DNA of 64,000 nucleotides, from positions 372,001 through 436,000 of the forward strand of contig OU342630.1 of the NCBI GenBank assembly GCA_910589415.1. The letters run 5' to 3'. Source of the stretch: Malachius bipustulatus (Eukaryota; Arthropoda; Insecta; Coleoptera; Melyridae). A model generated the notes under the pieces. That model was not told the origin of the DNA and made no database searches. It was given only the letters and a program-made list of their open reading frames with translations. Positions 11,435-23,098 of this stretch are shown piece by piece. How positions within the stretch are numbered: position 1 is the stretch's first letter; every line of letters starts with the position of its first letter. Made by a program: the position numbers and the translations under genes.

Positions 11435-11781
11435 ATGGCGTACACAAACGAAGAAGCTTTTGAAATGTTGATGGTACTGGGTGAATGTCATCAGAATTAT
11501 TCAGCAGCTCAGAGATTGTATGCTCAGCGGTATCCTAATCGCACACATCATTCTCGTTTGGTTTTTAAGCGTTTGGCCACTCGCATTCGCATAACAGGTA
11601 AAATTCAGCCAAACCACAACAGAAATGCTGTAATAAGGCGACCAATTATGGATGAAGTAGCACCTGATATTGTGGCTGCTGTTATTGTCAATCCTCATGA
11701 TTCCACTCGAAGAATTTCAGCAGATTCCGGTGTGTCACAGTCGACTGTGTGGAGAATTTTGCACAACAATGGTCTGCATCC
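11435..11781 (+). pseudogene. Mariner transposase, N-terminal part
   Basis: The frame begins at ATG 11435 with MAYTNEEAFEMLMVLGE, matching the N-terminal helix-turn-helix (DUF4817-like) seen in insect transposases of this type. A second helix-turn-helix follows (STRRISADSGVSQSTVWRIL), and the frame is cut at codon 116 by an insertion with a 4-bp duplication (ATCC). The two parts (347 + 613 coding bases) add to 960, a multiple of three, and no stop or shift is seen in either. Apart from the insertion the gene would therefore be 319 codons long. The N-terminal part would bind the inverted repeats. Confidence 0.88.
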
Positions 11782-11953
11782 TGAAAAGGACCCAAACCAT
11801 ATAACAACTGCGCATGTTAAAAATTGTAAACTTTAGAGTCAAGAAACGCATCCAATTTTTATTTTTATTTGTCAAGCTTTCAAAGCTAGAAACGTCAGTT
11901 CTGTCAATGTCGTTAAACCACATGTAGCAGTTAGCGAGAATTGAAGTCACACT

Positions 11954-13290
11954 CAGGGGTACGTTCATAATAAACGCCGTGTGCACACGGCGACGTCCTA
12001 CCCGTTCATAATAATAACATTGGGTAAAGAGTTACATCGTTCAGAATGAACGCCGTGTGATCGCACGGTAGACAACTTTTCATCCCAAGAAATTATATGG
12101 ATGAAAAACGCCCGTAATGCGCAGTAGCAAAAACGAGCGGTTATTCGTGATTTATTAAATATGAAATTATGAAATATTATTAGGTTAGAAATTATTGGAG
12201 AATGGAGATGTAGAAATAGAATCTGATAATTCCAGTTCGATTTAATAATAATTATTTGTTACACCGTCCGTTTTTAGTTTTAATTAGGTATATTATTTGT
12301 TGTGTGGATAGTTTTGTTAAAATACCTATAAACCTAAATAAATGGAAAACATAAAATATAAGCCTCTAATAAGTAAGTACGTAGAGTCACATTCATCATC
12401 ACTATATCTTCGAAGTCATCATAAAAATCTGATATATTATAATTATTATTATAAACGAAGCTTCAATTGCTTTTAATATTCAGATCAATTTTAATTTCCT
12501 GACCGAAAGCTGTTATATATGAATTAAAATAAATTATAACATCAACATTCAAGGACGAACGGGAAATTACGACTCGCGTGATTGAAAAAGTATTTATTAC
12601 TGATTTGGTAATGAAAAAAATTAGGTTATGTACAACACTGTCGAAAACTTCTCTAGAGAGCGTTCACTTTAAAACAACACACCAAGAAGTCAAGAACGCC
12701 CGGTAATTCGCCCGGTAGGTTGTTTATCATTCACACGGCGTTTATTATGAACGCACTCCAGTAATCACTAGTCATGTTCACTTATTTGCCAGCAGTCAGT
12801 GAGTGCAGTTCAGGACTACGTTCAGAAACTTACTCCGAGTATACAGAGCATCCTCCTGGGCCGTTCAGAAACTATTGGCATACCCCTGGAAATGTCATTT
12901 ACAGCGTTCATAATCTAAGAGTTCGTACTCTAGGGCATGCTCCGAATACCCTACGGAATAGGAGGGTACGAACGTACTCTGACATTTAACCTGTCAAATT
13001 AAGGTGCATTTATCCTAGTGTAAGAATTTTAAAGTATATTAGTTCTTATTCTATTCGCATTTCGTGGTATTTATTCGCTGTAAACCAGCTCAAGGGTTTG
13101 GAATGTCCTTTTCTTTAGTTCTGTGTTGTGTTTCTTGTGTAAATAAATCCTATGACAATGCAGTTGTCTTGACAAATGGCGGGGTAGGTTTATGAACGGG
13201 TTATGAGATACGGGTGAGCAGGAGATTACCTCATTACTCTACCCCTACTCCAATCGTACTCCAGAGTGAATTTCTGAACGTACCCCAGAG
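11954..13290. mobile_element. Composite MITE cluster with perfect 22-bp inverted repeats
   Basis: Three inverted pairs lie here. An outer pair (CAGGGGTACGTTCA at 11954-11967, and its complement at 13275-13290) frames the region. Inside, 11962-11983 and 12732-12753 form a perfect 22-bp inverted repeat delimiting a 792-bp element. A third pair is at 12818-12835 and 13264-13281 (imperfect, 18 bp). The core GTTCA(T/G)AA recurs at least six times in both orientations. No coding sequence is visible. Target duplications could not be settled, so the boundaries are provisional. Confidence 0.6.
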
Positions 13291-13932
13291 AGTCCGATCA
13301 GCTCAGCTGTTCTTTATTATTTATTTTTAAACAATGAAATCTTATAACATAACCCAACTATGTAAGTAATTATTCTAATATTTCTAATTTATTAATATCT
13401 GTTAGGTATTATGATATCGCTAGAGATCAGATCATCTTGTTTTAATTATTTGTTGTATTTTCACTTTGTTGCAATTTGTTCATTTACACGTTCAAAATAA
13501 CACAAAGGGGACCTCTCTAATACCAGCACCACATGTACTAATTTCTGTATGAAGATCAGGGACACGTTTCTTTCAAGCTTTCAAAATTTAATTTATTTAA
13601 TCCTGGTGCATATTGACCACATTATTATTATTTAAATTTGATACGTTTTAAATTAAAGGATTTCAAAGCAGGGCCCCCATGTAGGTACTCATATACGCAC
13701 GTGCAAACTGTTTAGTTTAAATTCCAATGCTTCTGGAGACACGCTAGTTTCAATATTTTATTTTATTGTCTAATCTCAAATTGTTTAAACATGTGACCTC
13801 CATACCACTATTTTATAAATTGGAATTTTGAGTGAACCAATCCCAACCTTAGAGACATGTTTGATTTAAATTTCCATTGTCATTTGCATTATTCAAATTA
13901 ACCTAACCGTTTGTTACTTTTTGAGAAACTTA

Positions 13933-14081
13933 TGCCCGTATTCACAAAGCGTTCTCGCCCTGTAATATCTCGAAAATAATTAAATGAACGAGATGGAGAT
14001 ATACAGTTTATTTGCATTAGAAGGAGATGGGGATAACTGATTACGTAATTATTTGGTAATTATCGTTTGTGAATACGGGTA
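13933..14081. mobile_element. 149-bp MITE with TTA duplication (PIF/Harbinger-like)
   Basis: The ends TGCCCGTATTCACAAA and TACCCGTATTCACAAA (right end, inverted) frame 149 bp. TTA flanks both sides (13930-13932 and 14082-14084). A 3-bp TTA/TAA duplication is characteristic of PIF/Harbinger transposons. Confidence 0.75.
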
Positions 14082-14084
14082 TTA

Positions 14085-15832
14085 TACTTGAATTTTACGT
14101 AATTATTATTTATTGAAATAATGAACCAGCACATGCCTTTTTGATTATTATTATTATTATCATTATTATTATAATCAAGCACATTTCTCAACAAACAATT
14201 GATTTTACCATGTTCACATATTTTCTTTGTATTTTAAACTCTTTTCTGCTCTCAACAATTTTATTTACATTTTATTCATGAAACTATTTAAACGATCACA
14301 CTGTATAATTTTATTATGTCTTTGATTGCATTTCACTGGTGAATTTTAACTTCTTTGTCATTTTCATCAAACTTAATTGCCATTTTGAAGTTTTGATCAT
14401 TAATCATTTTATTTAAATTGAAATTTTATTGTTTTGGTATACGAGCGGACACACGTACAGATGAATTTGATTTCTTTTCTAAATTGTTATCGAGGACTGT
14501 CTTTTTACGGATCGATAACGCCTCTGCTATATAATATGTTTGGCCTCATTTTGTATTTCATATTTCCTGGACTCTAAACTATATATTTATTTTGATGATG
14601 CTACTGATTTACTTGCTCTGACCTATTTATTTATTGCTACCATTGATTTACTCGCCTGATCTATTTATGTGTTTTTTATTTGCATTTTTGTGTGTCTTGT
14701 TTCCTTTTCAGGAGGTATGAGTCCTTGAAATAGAAAGATAAAATGTGGTCTTCCTGAATATAACAGATTTGTTTATCAATGTCAATTTAGCACCAAAACG
14801 GTGACGATGTTATGTGTTGTGTCTCTTGTATTTTATGTTTTGTCCTGGTGTATTTTTATGTAAAATCCTAAATGAAACGGCGATATGATTTTGCATGTTT
14901 GATTCACGAATCGCAACGTCAGACAACGACGCTTCAAATCTGTTGTATAGGTTATGTCTCATTTTAACGTTGGATGTCCTTTGGAATCGATTTTATTTAT
15001 TTGCTATTAGTCCGCGGAGGTGTATTGAAAGTCGATTGGGCTTCTTGCATCAAAGGGTCTAATTTATGTGTGTTTTGTTATGTCTTTTCTTTACAGGTAC
15101 TAAACGGTTCGCAAAGACTAACGTTGAAATGACAGGTTACCATAATACAAGAGATTTAGTTCTCACCCCTCAACGCCCAAGCAAATGCTTGATCCTAACA
15201 TGTCGTCGTTTCATTGTATGTGTTTCGTTGTATGTTTTTCATTGTATGTTTTTGTATTTTATTTTTGGCACTTCGCAAGTCAGAGGTTTTTTGTTTTCAC
15301 GGGGTTCTTTTTTTACTCTGACTATAATTTTGTGTAGGCGGAACTCTTTGCGGGTGGGATCAGTCGAGTGGGTTGGCGGGGAGAGATTCAAATCAATTCA
15401 AATCAATTCAAACATTCAAATCATTTCAAAAGTCAATAAATCAATTTATTCAAAGGGGAAACTCTGTCTTTTAAATTAAATCTCCTATCTCTCAACAAAA
15501 GACTAGCTCGAAGTATTTTCGTAGCGTTTGCTACGAACGAACCAAAATAAAGTTACTACACACACAACAATAAGGTCCAAACAAGGTGAAAAGCTAGACG
15601 AACACGAGCCCAGGTAATGAAACACGAGCCCAGGTAAAAATAACGATTACAAACGGTAAGTAAGTGATGATGTGGTCATTTATTTGAAATCAGGGAGGGA
15701 GAACTTTAAATTCAAATCAAACATTCAGGGCGGGTTTTCAAACAGTCATTCATAACAGGCAAGTCCGACATTTCAAACGTCAAAGGGGTTCTTCTTTTTC
15801 AAAACCATTCAGTCATTCAATTTAAGGGGGCC
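14085..15832. other. Interior of the LTR-like insertion, no recognisable gene
   Basis: AT-rich sequence. It holds a direct repeat AACACGAGCCCAGGTA (15599-15614 and 15621-15636) and a run of ATTCAAATCA-type repeats near 15385-15440. No open frame with a known domain is seen. Confidence 0.5.
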
Positions 15833-15990
15833 ACATTACAGATTTGATGCGCATGACGCAGAACCTCCATTTTGAGAGGTTAGGCATGTTACATTACAGA
15901 TTTACAGCGCATGACACAGGATCTCAATTTTTAAAGGTGTTTACACTACAGCTTTGGTTCCAGTGACCAGGATTTATTTAAAGGGTGTTT
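15833..15990 (+). repeat. Three imperfect tandem repeats of about 50 bp
   Basis: Units begin near 15833, 15888 and 15942 with ACATTACAGATTT / ACATTACAGATTT / ACACTACAGCTTT. Each continues through a CATGAC- or GTGACCAGG-like block to a TTTAAAGG-type end. They lie directly inside the right end of the LTR-like insertion. Confidence 0.6.
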
Positions 15991-16002
15991 ACACTACAAT
16001 CC

Positions 16003-16615
16003 ATACCACATAAACCTTCATCAAGAACTAACAAATGACGATTTTAGAAAGCGTCTCGTATTTTGCAACTGGTATCGTCGTCAGAATCATGACTTCCATA
16101 AGAAAATCTTGTGGACAGATGAAGCAACTTTCAAAAGTAGTGGCAATGTGAACATTCACAATGCACATTATTGGTCAGAGGAGAATCCGCATTGGTTACG
16201 AACAGTTGACCACCAACATGTGTGGAGCCTCAACACTTGGTGCGGTATTATTGGTGCTCAAATCATTGATCCCTATTTTTTTGATGAACATTTAAATGGC
16301 AACCTGTACAATGAATTTTTACGGAATCACTTGCCAGAATTGCTCGAAGATATCCCGTTGACTACAAGGGTAACAATGTGGTTACAACAAGACGGTTGCC
16401 CTGCTCATTATTCTTTGCTTGTTAGGGATACTCTTAACACGTTTTTTCCTCACAGATGGATAGGAAGATCCGGTCAAATATCTTGGCCTCCGCGGTCGCC
16501 AGATTTGACACCGCTGGATTTCTATTTATGGGGTAGGATTAAGGACTTAGTTTATCAAGAGCGTCCAATCAGCAGAAATGACATGAAGCAACGCATTCGA
16601 AATGCATGTACCTAA
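16003..16615 (+). pseudogene. Mariner transposase, catalytic part
   Basis: Continues the frame from 11781 after the insertion. It opens with YHINLHQELTNDDFRKRL, then the catalytic triad: Asp in ILWTDEATF, Asp in QQDGCPAHY and Asp in SPDLTPLDFYLWG. The second and third Asp are separated by 41 residues, giving DD41D as in rosa-type mariner relatives, not the DD34D of classic mariners. The stop is at 16613-16615. This domain would cut and join DNA at TA sites. The motifs are all present, so the only visible defect is the separation from the N-terminal half. Confidence 0.9.
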
Positions 16616-16860
16616 TTCAATTGCCCCAGAGGAAATTTCAAGAGCAACAAAGAGTGTTATACGAAGGGCAGAAATGTGTATTCACAATGGTGGACGACAC
16701 TTTGAATAAAATATCACATCTTGCCTAATTGTTAATTTATTTATTGAGGCAACTTATGATTATGTTTATTAATTAAATATTAAAGTGGTTCTGATGTTCT
16801 TCTAAAATTTTAACTCTTATAATAACAAGTCTTATTAATACATGTTCAATTTTTAAAGTT

Positions 16861-17257
16861 GCAACTGTCAAAAATGACAAATCCATAAAAAATTGTTACC
16901 TGTTATCTGTGGAACTGATTTTTGGGGTGCGTTCGGAAATTTGTATAAAATGCCTGTAGACTGTATGAAATTTCAGTTTGTCATATCTCAGCAATGGAAA
17001 GTTGATAGGAAAAAATGTTTTTTACAAAAGTTGTTTCTTTTCCAAAGACCTTCGCAAATATGGCCAATTTGATCTAGAGTTACATTTAAATTTTCAAAGT
17101 TGGTAGCAAATTTTCCGATTTCCCGGAAATTCCGCAGCTCGTAAGTATCATAATTCAATTCCTTGGTCTCGATTTAGTAAAGAGGCTTATCTACCAAAAA
17201 AATCCCATGCGCCGTTTTCGAGAAAAAAGGGGTGTACGGGTGGTCTGAATCACCCTG
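16861..17257 (-). repeat. Right terminal inverted repeat of the mariner element
   Basis: Inverted copy of 10935-11329 (about 395 bp), ending in CACCCTG at a TA. Confidence 0.9.
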
Positions 17258-17259
17258 TA

Positions 17260-17960
17260 TATCCGCCATGAATTAAACGTTAATGGCGGATAAATATCCA
17301 TTTTTGAATTTCGCGCCTATCTGAAACAACATCTTTAAAAAATTAACTTTTTGAAATATGACTTACTTGTCAACAGTGTCAGTTTAACCTATCTACCTAT
17401 ACCTCGGCTAAGTAGCTCGTGTAAATCAAATCAGAGAACACATACCACAAGCATAAGACCAAATAAAGAAGAAGAATTATGATAAATAACCCTACTAACT
17501 ATATTTACTAATTTTTTATTTTATGAAACTCGTTAACTACTATTGAGAAGTGAAGTTATTTATTTTTGGAGTTTATATTGTTTTTGAATTTTTTTTTATT
17601 GTTTAGTGAAATTTATGAACAATAAATTATTTCTTTACATATTATTATATTATAAGATAGTCTAAGATCTCTATCCTATATTATACTAAAATAGGTATAA
17701 TTATTTAACAAAAACTAAAGGTAGAAAATAGGTCACCTAGTTGTCAAGTCTTCTTGTTGTAGAGGTTAGGGTAGACTTTGACCTTCAAATTCCTATTTTA
17801 CGAAAATCGTTAATAACTTTCTTCTTCTTATACTGAAGTATAAGCTATTTGGTGTCAAATTAAAGAGGATGTGAAGACTTATTCAAAAAACATCATTTTG
17901 ATTCAATTCTTTTTTAGCAAAAACTATCGGATATATCTGCTATAAGTATCCGGATATATA
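17260..17960. other. No recognisable gene
   Basis: AT-rich spacer between the mariner and the next fold-back. It holds a short hairpin (ATCCGCCAT/ATGGCGGAT near 17261-17291), part of the mariner target site, and nothing else I recognise. Confidence 0.5.
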
Positions 17961-18747
17961 TACAGGCGGATGATTAAAAATTGAGTGCAAATATTTTAAG
18001 GGCTTATTTACCAGCAAAAAATAACAAGTTTTTTTCATATAATCGTATGTCCTAACTTGCTTCGTTTTCTAGATACAGAGTGTAAAATTTTGAAAAAAAA
18101 TCGATTTTTTATTAATTACTGAAAAACCTTTCAGCCGATTTAAATAACATTTGGTAGGGTTATTTGTCGTTATAAGGAACTTCCTTTGATGCAATAACAT
18201 AAATTTATTAATTCCAGTGGCGTCTCAGAGGGCTACCTACTTGATACTTATAGGTAAAATTATGATACGCCACTGCTCTTTTGACAATTTATATTTTTTT
18301 TTAGATTAAGCGGTCAATATTGTAACTTTCTTGCTCTTGAGCTTTACTCGTATCTAGCTTTGTTTCCAAGAAAAAAATCAAAATCTGTGCCAGGCCCTAT
18401 TAAAACACAAGTAATAAATTCACATCGATTATTGAGATTCATTTAATTTAATTCAGGTAGCAGTTTTTTTTAATTCAGTACTGAGACGCCACTGGAATTA
18501 ATAAATTCATGTTATTCCTATCAAAGGAAGGCCCTTATGATAACAAATAAGCCTATAAAATTTTGTTTAAATCGGCTGAGAGGTTTTTCAGAAATTGATA
18601 AAAATCGATTTTTTTTTTCAAAATTTTACCCCCTGTATCTAGAAAACGAAGCAAGTTAGGACATACGATTATATGAAAAAAACTTCTTATTTTTGGTTGG
18701 TAAATAAGCCCTCAAAATATTTGCACTCAATTTTGAATCACCCTGTA
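17961..18747. mobile_element. Fold-back element, 787 bp, mariner-like termini
   Basis: Arms of roughly 270 bp are inverted copies of each other. The right end reads ATTCACCCTGTA-like (GAATCACCCTGTA) and the left end is a slightly decayed TACAGGCGGATGATT. The centre is near 18340. TA lies at both ends. No coding sequence. The ACAGGGTGATTC terminus matches that of the DD41D mariner. Confidence 0.85.
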
Positions 18748-19929
18748 TATCCCCAAAAATAGATGGCCGGCTATTTAACAACACTAATAATAACAATAAA
18801 TGACCTTCTCCTATATCCGTAGCGTCCAGGGATGGAATGGCAAGGTTAGACTTCTTATTATTTCATATTATTCTGTGCACGAGGGTTGATCGTCCTTCAC
18901 ACTGACCCTCCAAAATGATCCATCATATGATATAACCCATAATGCAATAGTTCGAATATCCATAATACACCCATTGAACCATTATTTCAAGGATAAACAT
19001 AAAGAACAAGAAGAACAAAAAGCAAATGGAAAAACCCTGAAATAGTACAAAATCGTAAACATAAGAAAAATTGAACACTTGAAAATTAAATAAATAAGAA
19101 ATAATAATTATTAATAAAATTAAATAAGAAAATTAAACCTACACTACAGCGAGATAAATTAAATTTTACTTTTAGAAGAGAGACATCGCTTACCCCTATT
19201 GACAGAGGGTTTCCTATTTATCCTCAAATGTCCGCAAACAATCAGTAAAATAGATCTCAGCTATCTATTATCTGTGCAATAATCGGAATTCGCATAAATT
19301 CACATAAATTACCTCAGATAATTAAAAGTAATTATAAATTATTCGATAGGTATAGGTATTGATGCTAAACCTACGTCGCTCTGTCGCAGTCAAGCCGGGT
19401 CACCTTCTCTCCTACCACCCGTGTTGATAAAGATATTTGATATCTAATAAGCCGATGCAACGTCTATAGAATTGTATACAAAAAAAAGTAGTAAAATGCC
19501 TAATTCTATGCCTAATGCCTGTTTGTGAAAATGTCAATAAAATTAAGATTGCTTATTTATTTGAAATCATTTGAATTACAAGTAGCATTATTTATTTTAG
19601 AAAATAAAAATGCTACAATTGTTATAATGATGAAAGTAAAGTAATTTTAAAGGTAAAAGTTTATTTACAGGAAGAATTATTGAAGGTAGGTACCTACCTA
19701 TTACATAGTCAGTTCATTGTTTTTTCAAGTTCAAAATGATCGATAGTGATATCCCCACATATTTCTTATTAAACTCAAGGTCATTCGACTGGTTGGGTGG
19801 AAGAAGTGACAGATGATGGTGATGATAAATTTTACATTTTTTATACTTTACTGATGCAATATACCTACTTTTCAAACTTAATGCCTACTTTTATTTATAA
19901 AAGATGGTAATCATGTCAATAAATACTTC
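18748..19929. other. No recognisable gene
   Basis: AT-rich spacer. A 16-bp palindrome AGGTAGGTACCTACCT lies near 19683-19700; the same motif recurs at about 63126. No coding or RNA gene is visible. Confidence 0.5.
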
Positions 19930-20781
19930 TACAGGGTAAGTCATTGATATGGGAAAGCTCGATTACACCTAGACCATTAAAGATATCGAAATGAACCAAA
20001 AAGTGCTATAAATGGGAGGGCAAAGTGCAGTTTGTAAACTTATTTTCAGATACACAGGATGGCCCAATATCGCTGTACGCCATACAACTTTGTTATTTTA
20101 AATAGGACACCTCTATATTATTACATTTTCATATTGTTTGAGAAAAGTCAAAAGAATGGTTTGTAAAGTTGAAGTTTGTAATGAGCAATTTATGAGTTAT
20201 AAACAAATGAAATCGCGATTTTTCATTTTACAAGCAGCTTATATTGAAAACGGCTCGAGATATGGAAAAACGGCTTACATGTCCCTATCTTAATTTTAAA
20301 TTTGGTATCCTATCATGTAGCTGAAATTTTTATACCGGGTGATGAAAATAATCAAATTTTCTACCACTCTGTATAAAAATTTCATCCATCCAATAGGATA
20401 CCGCTTGAAAAGTTAAGATAGGAACATGCAAACCGTTTTTCCAGATCTCGAGCTGTTTTTAATATAAGCTGCTTTGAAAATGGAAAATCGCGATTTTCAT
20501 TTGTTTATAACTCATAAATTGCTCATTACAAAATTCAACTTTACAAACCATTCTTTTTGACTTTTCTCAAACAATATGAAAATGTAATAATATAGAGGGT
20601 GTCCTATTTAAAATAACAAAGTTGTATATGGCGTACAGCGATATTGGGCCATCCTGTGTATCTGAAAATAATTTTACAAACTGCACTTTACCCTCTCATT
20701 TACAGCACTTTTTGGTTCATTTCGATATCTTTAATGGTGTAGATGCAATCGAGCTTTCCCATATCAATGACTTACCCTGTA
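19930..20781. mobile_element. Fold-back element, 852 bp, nearly all palindrome
   Basis: The left arm starts TACAGGGTAAGTCATTGA and the right arm ends with its complement at 20781. Arms of about 400 bp leave only a short centre near 20350. Second-order termini (ACAGGATGGCCCA at about 20052, and GGGTGATGAAAAT near the centre) sit inside the arms. Open stretches here are a by-product of the palindrome. Confidence 0.9.
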
Positions 20782-20879
20782 TAATCGTTATTTTGGTTTT
20801 ATTTTGATTTAAATTGACAAATTAATAAAATTCTGACATATCAAACTGTCACTTTGAACATGGTCAAATAGTACCACTC

Positions 20880-21116
20880 AAAAATCTGTGATTAACCTCA
20901 TCAAAGATTTACAAACTTAACTATGTTCAACTGGTTTTGAACAACGCAAATTTTCCCTTAAACTGTGATTAACTGCCAAATCACAGATTAACTGCTATTC
21001 AAATTTTAATACCGCTTAACTTTTGACTTTTGAACAACAAAAACTGGGAGATAATCACAGATTAGGCAATTTGAATATGGCTAAGTGCTTAATCACTGTA
21101 CGAACAACCGGCCCTT
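20880..21116. repeat. Truncated MITE of the GGGCCGGTTG family
   Basis: The right end reads GTACGAACAACCGGCCCTTA, as in the complete copy at 25849-26089. The matching left end is not present. Interior has repeated AATCACAGATTAAC-type blocks. Confidence 0.5.
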
Positions 21117-21144
21117 AACCTACATACTCTGGCAGGTACATAAT

Positions 21145-23059
21145 AGTATATTATTCAACAAGCGCATAATGATAGCTATTATCCACGAAGATGAAAATTG
21201 CTGTAACATCTAAGTGGATAATAGCCATTATGCGCGAGTAGAATACTATACTTTATCTACGAGTATACTTGAATAAAAATAATTTTACTTACGGTATAGA
21301 ATTAAATTTTTATGTAGAAAAGTTTTATGGATTGCAGTTTTATATTTATTAAAAAATATGGTACCTACTCTTTAAGTAAATAATTTGGTTATTAAAATAT
21401 TGCAAAAGTACAGAAAATATTACATACTTCACTGTCGACTGAAAATTTGTAAAATAAGTTTAAAAGGAGAAAAATTACAAAATCAGGGTGAAAGATTTCG
21501 TCGCGCATCGTACTTCACTTTTGATTTTACAGGCAGTAAACCATTAATTGATGCATTTGTTGCTTTTCCACTATTTATATCCGGTGGCGTCTTATTCAAG
21601 ATATTATTTTCTTCGAAGAACATCCTGTATTATTCTGTTTATAATAATTTTAAGTTTAATTTTTATAATACAATAATTTGTATTGTAAAACTAAAACTAA
21701 ACATAAACAAATTATGTGAATGTTAGGTTATCGTGATTAGCTGTCACTACTGTCAGTCGAGTAGACCTAATGGCAGCGTTCCAAAGGCATCAGCTTTCAC
21801 AGCGCTTGACCAGGGCTTTATAACTATGCACGGATACTAAAACATGTTCATTTTAGTGTTATGATAAGTAGTTTCGTATCCTATAGTAGTAGAAAGATCA
21901 AAATCATCCTAATATTCTGCGACTTTCATATTTTTATAACATTTTATCAAACGTAAAATGGACGTTTAGGGACTCTACTTTCACGTCAGTGGACCATTGA
22001 CAGTAGTCAGTAGTTTGAATCTGCCAAAACGTACGACAGAATAGGGCGGTAAAGTTAAACAATTGACAATAACGATTGAATAATGAGCTCATTGTTCAAT
22101 CGACCTGACACTACTATTCGATAGGGCAATAGTAATGCATGCCATTACTTCGTTAAAATTAGACTAATAATTGATTTGTTATCTAATAGGAGTAGATAAA
22201 TTATTTTTTTCTACTCCTAACCTTTAATATGCGTATTAAATATGAATCACCAGTGCTTTAATGGGTCTCATTAAGATACAAATTTTCATTAAAGCACTGG
22301 TCAAGCTATCCAATGGCAGAGGAGTATTTGCAATCGAATCGGTTCCTTTTCGCTCACAATCGGGTCGGTCCAAACCAACCGAAGTCACAGAGTTGTCATA
22401 CTCACGACAAAAATTGCCTTGTGATATAATAAGTTCTGTATTTCTGAAAAAAAATTCTGAACGTTTATTTAATTTAGAACATAAGTAACATTCAAAGAAA
22501 ATTTATCAAGATTTTATGTTACCTTAATTAATTTGATAGGTAGGTATATCGTGTAAAAGATAGGAATTTAAAGTATTATATTATTCGTATTGCTCCGTGA
22601 TATAGTATTCAAAGCAGCAACGCAGTTACCCGCGTTGCGCAGGTAAACAATATCGTAATTATTGGCTGTCAATGTTATTAAAATTATTATTAATCTCAAA
22701 ATCAAAGCGTAAAATTCGGAATTCGAACTTCGCATAATAAAAATTACGCAGTAGTGAGTATATAATAAAGTAGTGAGTGAGAATAATCTTAGCGACGAAG
22801 AGAAAATTTGGTAATATGGGTAAGCAAACAGCAACCTATCTTAACCTCAATGATTCGCAATTGTACACGGGTCATTGTTAAAATATATAATTTTTTAATC
22901 TTTTCTATGAAATAAAAAAGGGTCGTAGAAAAAATAGTGTATGGAACTCGCAGATAATGGCTATTAATACGCTCTTATGATGGTTAAGACACTCGCCTAC
23001 GGCTCGTATCTTAACCATCATTCATTCTCATTCATTATAAGCTCGTTGCATAATATACT
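21145..23059. mobile_element. Candidate DNA element with hairpin-bearing ends
   Basis: Left AGTATATTATTCAACAAGC and the inverted right end AGTATATTATGCAACGAGC give an imperfect terminal repeat of about 28 bp. AAT flanks both ends (21142-21144, 23060-23062). Each end also folds on itself: arms at 21145-21180 and 21214-21251, and a GGTTAAGA hairpin near 22980-23030. No transposase is seen inside. It could instead be two separate hairpin MITEs of one family. Confidence 0.4.
22249..22301. repeat. Short hairpin, 15-bp arms
   Basis: ACCAGTGCTTTAATG is repeated inverted 23 bases later (CATTAAAGCACTGGT). The arms are perfect. It may be the remnant of a very short MITE. Confidence 0.6.
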
Positions 23060-23098
23060 AATTCACACTATCCCTACAAAACTAAAATAAATTTAATA

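Larger units (their letters stand above)
11782..15998. mobile_element. LTR-like insertion (solo LTR or non-coding LTR element) inside the transposase gene
   Basis: A 4217-bp insert that begins TG and ends CA, flanked by a 4-bp duplication ATCC (11778-11781 and 15999-16002). The host frame joins exactly when the insert and one ATCC are removed. It has no recognisable coding region, and I see no second LTR copy within it, so a solo LTR or a decayed non-coding LTR element is most likely. Its own core is about 2.7 kb once nested elements at 11954-13290 and 13933-14081 are subtracted. An open stretch at 15066-15479 shows no domain. Confidence 0.65.
10935..17257 (+). mobile_element. Mariner-like DNA transposon, DD41D type, with long inverted repeats
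   Basis: The terminal inverted repeats start CAGGGTGATTCAGACCACC and run about 395 bp (10935-11329 and 16861-17257) with few mismatches. TA flanks both ends (10933-10934, 17258-17259). Inside is one transposase gene of the Tc1/mariner superfamily. A 4.2 kb LTR-like insertion (11782-15998) splits the gene; without it the element would be about 2.1 kb. The target itself lies in a short inverted repeat (GGATA on one side, TCCGCCAT...ATGGCGGA on the other). Inverted repeats this long are much longer than the roughly 30 bp of classic mariners. Confidence 0.92.

Noticed and set aside
15066..15479. 137-residue frame inside the LTR-like insertion
   Set aside because: Rich in F, L and C with no domain; composition suggests chance.
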